NCBI GenBank assembly: GCA_934503195.1
Contig: CAKSVM010000055.1
Span: 1 to 19,638 of the forward strand
Source: an uncultured Eubacteriales bacterium
Lineage (GTDB): Bacteria; Bacillota; Clostridia; Oscillospirales; CAG-272
Length of the DNA: 19,638 nt
Direction: 5' to 3'
Made by a program: the position numbers and the translations under genes. Shown here piece by piece: positions 6,099 through 12,675 of the stretch. Under the pieces are notes generated by a model. The model was given only the letters and a program-made list of their open reading frames with translations. It was not told the DNA's origin and made no database searches. Numbering within the stretch: position 1 is the stretch's first letter; each line of letters opens with the position of its first letter.

Positions 6099-7985
6099 AT
6101 GTATGAATTTTACCCGCTCCTGATAGTCGGCGGAGTCATCGGACTCGTCTCGGCGATACTTCTCTTCGCCTACATAACGATGAAGGACAAGAAGGAAGCC
6201 GTCGGATTCGACCGCAGCATGAAGGATTCCGAGCTTGTAAAACGGCTTCTCGGCTACGCGAAGCCCTATTCGGGAAGCTTTGCCGTCGTGATTCTCGTGA
6301 TGTTGATCTCGGTCGCGTATGACGTCGTCTCGCCGATGCTCATCGGAAAGATCGAGGATATGATAAAGGACGATTTCGAGATGTCGCGGCTCCTCGCGAT
6401 GGTCGGAATCTACGCCTCGATACTGATCGTCTCGCTTGTCTGCACCTACCTTCAGGCGATCTTCCTCCAGAAGACCGGACAGAAGATAATCTCGGACATC
6501 CGCATGGATCTCTTCTCGCACATCGAGTCGCTCTCGCACGGACAGCTCTCGTCGATTCCGGTCGGAAAGCTCGTCACGCGTGTCACGAACGACACCTATT
6601 CGCTCGCCTTCATGTTCACGAACATCCTCGTGAATCTCCTTAAAAACGTCTTCGTCATCGTCGGCGTGCTCGGCGCGATGCTCTGCCTTAACTACCAGCT
6701 GACGCTGATGGTGCTCTGCTTCTCGCCCTTCATCGTGCTTTTCACGGTGATTTTCAGAAAGTTCTCGCGCCGCGCCTACCGCAGCGTCAAGGACGCCACG
6801 ACCGATATCAACACCTTCCTCTCGGAAAACCTCTCGGGAATGAAGATAATCCAGATCTTCGACCGCGAGGAGCGGAAGTTCGACGAGTTTGACGCGAAGA
6901 ATCAGAAGCTCGGAAAGGCGAAGCGCGAGCAGATTCTGGTTTTCGGACTCTTCAGACCGCTCGTATATATGCTCTACGTCTCGTCGGTGCTCTGCCTTCT
7001 CTATCTCGGCGGACGCGGATACATCCGCGGGATCTCGTTCATGGGACAGACGATCGACAGCGGCGTTCTAGTGTCGTTCTATATGTACATCTCGAAGTTC
7101 TACAACCCGATACAGAGCCTCGCCGAGCAGTTCAATATGCTCCAGTCGGCCTTCGCCTCGGCAGAGAAGATCTTCACGGTTCTTGACATGAAGCCCGAGA
7201 TTGTCGATTCGCCCGACGCGATCGAGCTTGACCACATCGAGGGAAGAATCGAGTTCCGCGATGTCTGGTTCAGATACGTCAAGGACGAGTGGGTGCTTCG
7301 CGGCGTTTCGTTTGTTGTCGAGCCGAAGCAGACAGTCGCGTTTGTCGGCTCGACCGGCTCGGGAAAAACGACGATCCTTTCGCTCATCTGCCGCAACTAC
7401 GATATCGAAAAGGGGCAGATTCTGATTGACGGAATCGACATAAAGAAGATAAAGATCTCGTCGCTCAGAAGGCATTTCGGGCAGATGCTACAGGATGTTT
7501 TCCTCTTCTCGGACACTATCCGCGGGAATATTCTGCTCCGCTCGGAGGGAATTTCGGACGACGAGATCATGGAGGCCTGCCGGTATGTCAACGCCGACCG
7601 CTTCATCTCGAAGCTCTCGAAGGGGCTTGACGAGGAAGTCAAGGAGCGCGGAAGCAACTTCTCGGCCGGACAGCGTCAGCTGCTCTCCTTCGCGCGGACG
7701 ATAATCCACAAGCCGGACGTCATGATTCTCGACGAGGCGACGGCGAACATCGACACCGAAACCGAGGTGCTGATTCAGGATTCGCTCGAAAAGATGATGA
7801 ACATCGGAACGATGCTGATCGTCGCGCACCGACTCTCGACCGTCCGCAACGCCGACCGGATAATCTACCTCTCGCACGGCGAGATCAAGGAATCGGGCAG
7901 TCACGAGGAGCTTCTCGCGAAGAAGGGCAGATACTACGATCTCTATATGCTCCAGAAGGCGAAAAAGGAGAGCAGCGTCGACTGA
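6099..7985 (+). CDS. ABC exporter half-transporter, catalytic subunit (pair 1)
   Basis: Half-transporter of 628 residues and partner of the preceding gene. An extra hydrophobic segment at 5-27 precedes the standard six-helix exporter domain (about 55-360), so it may have a TM0 helix. The nucleotide-binding domain has Walker A GSTGSGKT (417-424), a divergent signature FSAGQ (521-525), Walker B VMILDE with the catalytic Glu546, and switch His577. A canonical Glu and His together with a divergent signature is the expected complement of the Asp-bearing partner: the intact ATP site uses this subunit's Walker motifs and the partner's VSGGQ. GGAAGGGAG lies 9 nt before ATG. Function as an exporter is secure; cargo is unknown. 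Confidence 0.95.
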   Translation: MYEFYPLLIVGGVIGLVSAILLFAYITMKDKKEAVGFDRSMKDSELVKRLLGYAKPYSGSFAVVILVMLISVAYDVVSPMLIGKIEDMIKDDFEMSRLLAMVGIYASILIVSLVCTYLQAIFLQKTGQKIISDIRMDLFSHIESLSHGQLSSIPVGKLVTRVTNDTYSLAFMFTNILVNLLKNVFVIVGVLGAMLCLNYQLTLMVLCFSPFIVLFTVIFRKFSRRAYRSVKDATTDINTFLSENLSGMKIIQIFDREERKFDEFDAKNQKLGKAKREQILVFGLFRPLVYMLYVSSVLCLLYLGGRGYIRGISFMGQTIDSGVLVSFYMYISKFYNPIQSLAEQFNMLQSAFASAEKIFTVLDMKPEIVDSPDAIELDHIEGRIEFRDVWFRYVKDEWVLRGVSFVVEPKQTVAFVGSTGSGKTTILSLICRNYDIEKGQILIDGIDIKKIKISSLRRHFGQMLQDVFLFSDTIRGNILLRSEGISDDEIMEACRYVNADRFISKLSKGLDEEVKERGSNFSAGQRQLLSFARTIIHKPDVMILDEATANIDTETEVLIQDSLEKMMNIGTMLIVAHRLSTVRNADRIIYLSHGEIKESGSHEELLAKKGRYYDLYMLQKAKKESSVD

Positions 7986-7994
7986 AGCCGCGGG

Positions 7995-8276
7995 TTTTCA
8001 ACAGAAATTGTGGAAAATCCACCGAAAACCCTTCCGACAGAATCCGACAAAAATCCCCGGTGAGTTTTCCACAGTTCGGTGGAAAACTTGTGGCAAACCG
8101 ACGCGAAATCGACAGGGGATGTGAGAATCCCGGCCGCAAGCCGGATTTTCTGTGGAAAAGTCTGGGTAAAATGTTGATAACATAGCAAATCTTCAACCGG
8201 GTGGCGGAACATTGTGGAAAAGCGTGTGCAGTCACCCGGCGTTTTATTTGTCGAGAACCGCGCTAAGTTTTCCACA
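7995..8276. other. Cluster of DnaA-box-like 9-mers
   Basis: TTTTCCACA, one base from the standard DnaA box TTATCCACA, occurs exactly at 8065-8073 (+), 8268-8276 (+), 8009-8017 (-), 8151-8159 (-) and 8213-8221 (-). Near matches are TTTTCAACA 7995-8003 (+), TTTTCCACC 8078-8086 (-), TTTGCCACA 8089-8097 (-) and TTATCAACA 8172-8180 (-). That is nine sites in 282 bp. By base composition fewer than one exact copy is expected in the whole window, and I saw none elsewhere. The two central sites form a perfect 10-bp dyad (8063-8072 with 8079-8088). No gene is evident in this stretch. TTTTCCACA is a recognised DnaA box in cyanobacteria, and the DnaA consensus varies among lineages. Origin, origin relic or DnaA-titrating locus are all possible. 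Confidence 0.7.
8130..8149 (+). terminator. Weak candidate terminator after exporter pair 1
   Basis: CCGGC (8130-8134), a CGCAA loop and GCCGG (8140-8144) are followed by ATTTT. The stem is only 5 bp, so termination would be inefficient. A second stem, CCGGGTG (8197-8203) with CACCCGG (8233-8239), is followed by GTTTTATTT but has a 29-nt loop. No better terminator is visible after 7985. Confidence 0.25.
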
Positions 8277-8331
8277 AAAACTAAAACGCGACATAAAATC
8301 GGAATGAAGGCCGGAATGTGCAACTCGCGTG

Positions 8332-8361
8332 TTGACAGGAGCTGTTTTTGTATGATATGAT
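8332..8361 (+). promoter_or_regulatory. Surviving promoter of the decayed lipoprotein gene
   Basis: TTGACA (8332-8337), an 18-bp spacer and TATGAT (8356-8361). AAGAAAGG (8376-8383) and ATG 8401 follow. The hexamers remain good although the reading frame behind them is broken. Confidence 0.65.
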
Positions 8362-8400
8362 GATATCACCAAAACAAGAAAGGCGCTTCAAATTATTCTC

Positions 8401-8807
8401 ATGAAAAGCACATTTCGTTAATTCTTCTGGCGGCGATTCTCATGACCCGGATTTCCTGCGGCGAGGCGGGGAACCCCGACAGCGAAACCACTACCGTACA
8501 GCCCGAAACGACCGCGCCCCTGCGCTTGAGGACAAGCGTCAGGCGATATCGGACGATCTTCCCGATAAAAAGTGCGGCGGCAAGGAGTTCGCGATCTATG
8601 TGAACACGCCGAGAAAGGCCGATTTTCCCCTATCTCTATCAGATTGTCCGCGACGGAAAATGGACGATCGACAAGCTCTCCGAGCTTACAAAGGATATCT
8701 GAGTCGATGTAAACAACGACGGCAAGCGCGACCCGAACGATTTCTACGGCTACACGATCCCGGTGGCGAGCAACATCGGCGCGTATCTCTGTTCCTTCGG
8801 ATTATAG
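8401..8807 (+). pseudogene. Remnant of an extracellular solute-binding lipoprotein
   Basis: No single frame is open, but joining frames gives a clear relic. ATG 8401 opens MKSTFR and hits a stop. One base missing near 8417 would restore a signal peptide and lipobox (LILLAAILMTRISC), then a Thr-rich linker ETTTVQPETTAP. A frameshift near 8520 leads to ALEDKRQAISDDLPDKK and EFAIYVNT. An internal deletion near 8625 joins to LYQIVRDGKWTIDKLSELT. A TGA at 8700-8702 interrupts it, then VDVNNDGKRDPNDFYGYT continues to a stop at 8805-8807. The order lipobox, Thr/Glu linker, ...WTIDKLSELTKD..., DGKRDPNDFYGY matches the N-terminal part of sugar-type ABC solute-binding proteins common in Clostridia, which are normally some 450-550 residues long. 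Most of the gene and any partner permeases are missing. It is non-functional. Confidence 0.8.
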
Positions 8808-8877
8808 ATCCTCTTTGCGCGGAAATCTTTCTCTTTTAAGTCTTTGTAAACTAATTGCAACAAATCGTCGAACCTAC

Positions 8878-8906
8878 TTGCATATTAAAAAAATGTAAGG
8901 TATAAT
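8878..8906 (+). promoter_or_regulatory. Promoter of exporter pair 2
   Basis: TTGCAT (8878-8883), a 17-bp spacer and a consensus TATAAT (8901-8906). Predicted start of transcription is about 8913, within a dyad. The following leader of about 65 nt carries GAAAGGAAG (8957-8965). Confidence 0.8.
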
Positions 8907-8908
8907 AT

Positions 8909-8950
8909 ATTAGTTCATCCGGAGACCTCGGATAAACTAATTAGCATTAG
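8909..8950. promoter_or_regulatory. Operator-like ATTAG/CTAAT half-sites over the transcription start
   Basis: ATTAGTTCATCCG (8909-8921) pairs with CGGATAAACTAAT (8929-8941), a 13-bp dyad with one mismatch and a 7-nt centre. The right arm's CTAAT then faces ATTAG (8946-8950), making a second dyad. A further CTAAT lies at 8851-8855, upstream of the -35. Their position at the start of transcription suggests repression of the exporter. Similar TTAG/CTAA half-sites are used by some MarR-family repressors, but no such gene is in the window. Confidence 0.5.
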
Positions 8951-8977
8951 CAAAACGAAAGGAAGCGATTGCAGCAT

Positions 8978-10735
8978 ATGCTTAAAAAACTCGCCGCCTG
9001 CGTCAGGGAGTATAAGGCTCCGGCGATACTGACGCTTATTTTTATCGTCGGCGAAGCGGTCATCGAAGTGCTCATCCCCTTTATAACGGCGGATATGGTC
9101 AACCAGATAAAGTATGGTGCCGAGATGAAGACGATACTTTTCATCGGTCTGAAGCTCGTCATAATGGCCTGCGTCTCACTCGCCTGCGGCGGACTTGCCG
9201 CCTATACCTGCTCAAAAGCGTCTGCCGGGTTCGCGAAGAATCTGCGGCATGATCTTTTTGACTGCGTTGAGGATTTCTCGTTCGCGAACATCGACAAGTT
9301 CTCGTCCTCGTCGCTTGTCACCAGAATGACAACCGACGTGTCGAACGTTCAAATGTCGTTCATGATGCTAATCAGAACCGCGATCAGAAGCCCGCTTATG
9401 TTTATCTTCTCGATCACAATGGCCTACATCATGGGCGGTCCACTGGCTACGACCTTTGTCATTGTCGTACCGATTCTTATCGTCGGACTGATGATCGTAG
9501 CGAAAAAGGCGATGCCGGCGTTCAGAAGCGTTTTCAGAAAGTACGACCGCTTAAACGAGTCGATCGAGGAAAACGTCCGCGCGATGCGCGTCGTCAAGGG
9601 CTTCGCGCGCGAGGACTATGAGAAGGACAAGTTCGGAACCGCGGCCGAGAGCATCCGCAAGGACTTCACGAGAGCCGAGCGGATTGTAGCGTTCAACTCG
9701 CCTCTGATGCAGATCTGCGTATACTTCAACATGGCGTTCATCCTGCTTGTCGGCTCAAAGCTCATCATCACGAATCAGGGAACGACGATCGACGTCGGCC
9801 AGCTCTCGGCGATGATTACCTACGGAATCCAGATTCTCATGTCGCTGATGATGCTCTCGATGATCTACGTCATGCTCACGATGTCGGCCGAGTCGGCGAG
9901 ACGAATCTGCGAGGTGCTTGACGAAAAGTCGACGCTCGTAAGCCCGGAGAACGCGGTTAAGGATGTAAAGGACGGTTCGATCGACTTCGACGGCGTGTCG
10001 TTCAGATATTCCGAAAAGGCCGAGCGTTTCGCGCTTGAGGGAATCAACCTTCATATAAAGTCCGGAATGACGGTCGGAATCCTCGGCGGAACCGGATCGA
10101 GCAAATCGACTCTCGTTCAGCTTATCCCGCGTCTTTACGACGTTTCGGAGGGCTCCGTCAGGGTCGGCGGCAGGGACGTGCGCGAGTATGATCTCGACAC
10201 GCTGCGTATGTCGGTCGCGATGGTGCTTCAGAAGAACCTCCTCTTCTCGGGAACGATCAAGGAAAACCTCAGATGGGGAAATCCCGACGCGACCGACGAG
10301 GAGATCATCGAGGCCTGTAGGCTTTCCTGCGCCGATGAGTTCGTGCAGACCTTCCCGGACAAGTACGACACCTACATCGAGCAGGGCGGAACCAACGTCT
10401 CGGGCGGACAGAAGCAGAGACTCTGCATCGCCCGCGCGCTCCTCAGAAAGCCGAAGATTCTGATTCTCGACGACTCGACCTCGGCGGTCGACACCAAGAC
10501 CGACGCCAAGATCCGCGCCGGATTCAGAAAGTTCATCCCCGAGACGACCAAGATCATAATCGCTCAGCGAATCGCCTCGGTCGAGGACGCCGATCTCATC
10601 ATCGTCATGAACAACGGAAAGATCGACGCGATGGGCAATCACGACGAGCTCATGAAGTCGAGCGAGGTCTACCGCGAGGTCTATGAATCTCAGAAGGGAG
10701 GAAAAGCCGATGGAAGCGAAAATGAAGAAAAGTAA
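8978..10735 (+). CDS. ABC exporter half-transporter, degenerate-site subunit (pair 2)
   Basis: Half-transporter of 585 residues from ATG 8978. The exporter membrane domain covers about 1-315. The ATPase domain has an unusual Walker A GGTGSSKS (370-377; Ser for the usual Gly before Lys), signature VSGGQ (474-478), Walker B LILDD with Asp499 replacing the catalytic Glu, and Gln530 replacing the switch His (IIAQR). Two lost catalytic residues mark it clearly as the non-hydrolysing half of a heterodimer; the next gene supplies the catalytic half. ATG 8978 gives an N-terminus MLKKLAACVREYK that fits this family. A TTG at 8969 in the same frame is closer to the GAAAGGAAG ribosome site and cannot be excluded. 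Its end overlaps the next gene by 26 bp. Substrate unknown. Confidence 0.95.
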   Translation: MLKKLAACVREYKAPAILTLIFIVGEAVIEVLIPFITADMVNQIKYGAEMKTILFIGLKLVIMACVSLACGGLAAYTCSKASAGFAKNLRHDLFDCVEDFSFANIDKFSSSSLVTRMTTDVSNVQMSFMMLIRTAIRSPLMFIFSITMAYIMGGPLATTFVIVVPILIVGLMIVAKKAMPAFRSVFRKYDRLNESIEENVRAMRVVKGFAREDYEKDKFGTAAESIRKDFTRAERIVAFNSPLMQICVYFNMAFILLVGSKLIITNQGTTIDVGQLSAMITYGIQILMSLMMLSMIYVMLTMSAESARRICEVLDEKSTLVSPENAVKDVKDGSIDFDGVSFRYSEKAERFALEGINLHIKSGMTVGILGGTGSSKSTLVQLIPRLYDVSEGSVRVGGRDVREYDLDTLRMSVAMVLQKNLLFSGTIKENLRWGNPDATDEEIIEACRLSCADEFVQTFPDKYDTYIEQGGTNVSGGQKQRLCIARALLRKPKILILDDSTSAVDTKTDAKIRAGFRKFIPETTKIIIAQRIASVEDADLIIVMNNGKIDAMGNHDELMKSSEVYREVYESQKGGKADGSENEEK

Positions 10736-12605
10736 CGCCAGACCCGGAACCTTCAAGCGGGTCATAAAGCTCCTCTTCAAGTCATATCCGAAGCTTGTGC
10801 CGCTGACGGCCTTCTGCATACTCTTCTCGTCGGCCGTCTCGTCGATCCCGGCGATCTTCATCCAGAAGGTGCTTTCGGTCATCGAGAACTGGTACAGAAC
10901 CGGGGACTGGGAGTCGGCAAAGGCCGAGATCGTCCCGAAGGTGGGAATCCTGATCGCGCTCTACGTCCTCTCGATAATCGCGATGACGCTCTACACACAG
11001 CTGATGGCCTACATCACGCAGGGCTTCCTCGCGAAGATGCGTGAAAAGATGTTCGACGGAATGCAGACGCTCCCGATAAAGTATTTCGACACGCACAAGC
11101 ACGGCGATATCATGAGCTACTACACGAACGATATCGACACTCTCCGTCAGCTCGTCTCGCAGTCGCTCCCGAACCTTTTGCAGGCCGGTGTGGTTGTCAT
11201 AACCGTGCTCGGAATCATGATCTGGTACAGCATACCGATGACACTTATAGTCCTTGCCGGAGTGGCCGTGATGTTCCTCGTCTCAAAGAAGGTCGGCGGC
11301 GGCTCGGCGAAGTACTTCATCCGCCAGCAGAAGTCGGTCGCGACGACCGAGGGCTTCATTCAGGAGATGATGAACGGCCAGAAGGTCGTCAAGGTCTTCT
11401 GCCACGAGGACGCGTCGAGAGCCGATTTCAATAAGATAAACGATCAGCTCTTCGAGGACTCGTTCAGGGCGAACGCCTACGCGAATATGCTTGGACCGAT
11501 AATCATGAACATAGGAAACGTGCTGTACGTCATCATCGCGGCGGCGGGAGGACTCTTTCTGCTGTCGGGAATGCCGAACTTCAGCGTTTCGGGAATGGCG
11601 TTCAGCGTCGCGGTGCTCGTTCCGTATCTCAATATGACAAAGCAGTTCACTGGAAACGTCAACAACCTCTCACAGCAGATCTCGTCGATCGCGATGGGAC
11701 TTGCGGGCGCGGATCGTATCTTCAGACTCATGGACGAAAAGCCCGAGACCGACGACGGATACGTAACTCTCGTCAACGTTGACGACAACGGAAACGAGAC
11801 CTCGGAGCGCACCGGAAAGTGGGCGTGGAAGCATCCGCACTCGGCTGACGGAAGCGTGACCTACACGCCTTTACGCGGCGACGTACGGCTTCAGGACGTC
11901 GATTTCGCGTATGAGGAAGGGAAGGACGTCCTCCACGACGTCACGGTCTACGCCGAGCCGGGACAGAAGGTGGCGTTTGTCGGCGCGACCGGCGCGGGCA
12001 AGACGACGATCACGAACCTGATCAACCGTTTCTACGACATCGCCGACGGAAAGATCAGATACGATGGAATCAACATCAACAAGATAAAGAAAGCCGACCT
12101 CCGCCGTTCGCTCGGACTCGTGCTTCAGGACACGAACCTCTTCACCGGAAGCGTCATCGCCAACATCCGCTACGGACGTCTTGACGCGACCGACGACGAG
12201 TGCAGGGCGGCGGCAAAACTTGCGGGCGCGGACGATTTCATCACGCGTCTCCCCGACGGCTACAACACCGAGCTTACGAACAACGGCGCGAATCTCTCGC
12301 AGGGTCAGCGTCAGCTGATCGCGATCGCGCGCGCGGCCGTGGCCGATCCTCCGTGTCTGATTCTCGACGAGGCGACCTCGTCGATCGACACGCGCACCGA
12401 GGAGATCGTTCAGCGCGGAATGGATAAGCTGATGGAGGGCCGCACGGTCTTCGTCATCGCGCACCGACTCTCGACCGTCAAGAATTCGGATGTGATCATG
12501 GTTCTCGATCACGGACGGATAATCGAGCGCGGAAGCCACGAAAAGCTGATCGCCGAAAAGGGTGTGTACTATCAGCTTTACACCGGAGCCTTCGAGCTGG
12601 AGTAA
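10710..12605 (+). CDS. ABC exporter half-transporter, catalytic subunit (pair 2)
   Basis: Half-transporter of 631 residues that should dimerise with the preceding product. The membrane domain spans about 15-340. A linker of about 45 residues (344-388, with Trp-Ala-Trp-Lys) separates it from the ATPase domain and is longer than in the other three subunits. The ATPase has Walker A GATGAGKT (425-432), a divergent signature LSQGQ (529-533), Walker B CLILDE with catalytic Glu554, and switch His585. GGGAGG (10696-10701) lies 8 nt before ATG 10710, which decides the start over an in-frame ATG at 10683 that lacks a ribosome site. The 26-bp overlap with the upstream gene suggests translational coupling and 1:1 synthesis. 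A strong terminator follows the stop codon. Confidence 0.95.
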   Translation: MEAKMKKSNARPGTFKRVIKLLFKSYPKLVPLTAFCILFSSAVSSIPAIFIQKVLSVIENWYRTGDWESAKAEIVPKVGILIALYVLSIIAMTLYTQLMAYITQGFLAKMREKMFDGMQTLPIKYFDTHKHGDIMSYYTNDIDTLRQLVSQSLPNLLQAGVVVITVLGIMIWYSIPMTLIVLAGVAVMFLVSKKVGGGSAKYFIRQQKSVATTEGFIQEMMNGQKVVKVFCHEDASRADFNKINDQLFEDSFRANAYANMLGPIIMNIGNVLYVIIAAAGGLFLLSGMPNFSVSGMAFSVAVLVPYLNMTKQFTGNVNNLSQQISSIAMGLAGADRIFRLMDEKPETDDGYVTLVNVDDNGNETSERTGKWAWKHPHSADGSVTYTPLRGDVRLQDVDFAYEEGKDVLHDVTVYAEPGQKVAFVGATGAGKTTITNLINRFYDIADGKIRYDGININKIKKADLRRSLGLVLQDTNLFTGSVIANIRYGRLDATDDECRAAAKLAGADDFITRLPDGYNTELTNNGANLSQGQRQLIAIARAAVADPPCLILDEATSSIDTRTEEIVQRGMDKLMEGRTVFVIAHRLSTVKNSDVIMVLDHGRIIERGSHEKLIAEKGVYYQLYTGAFELE

Positions 12606-12624
12606 GACAAAAACACACGCGAAA

Positions 12625-12666
12625 ATCCCCGGATCGCCGACAAGGCGGTCCGGGGATGATTTTTTT
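12625..12666 (+). terminator. Intrinsic terminator of exporter pair 2
   Basis: A 14-bp stem with one T-G wobble (12625-12638 with 12644-12657) and a GACAA loop is followed by GA and seven T residues (12660-12666). AAAA precedes the stem, so it may also stop the convergent permease transcript from the minus strand, which ends at 12676. Confidence 0.92.
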
Positions 12667-12675
12667 CGCTTCCGG

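Noticed and set aside
5394..6539. Long minus-strand open frame across exporter pair 1
   Set aside because: It is antisense to two well-supported ABC subunits, with charged repetitive composition and no ribosome site.
7943..8323. Minus-strand frames of 60-126 codons over the DnaA-box cluster
   Set aside because: Phe/Ser/Thr-rich translations reflect the TTTTCCACA repeats. There is no start context or homology that I can see.
8351..8367. GATATGATGATATC stretch as DnaA-trio or unwinding element next to the box cluster
   Set aside because: It coincides with the -10 region of the lipoprotein promoter, is 75 bp from the last box, and lacks a clear series of trinucleotides.
9755..10882. Long minus-strand open frame across the second exporter pair
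   Set aside because: It spans the junction of two overlapping ABC genes whose motifs are intact on the other strand. The translation is low in structure, so it is a shadow.
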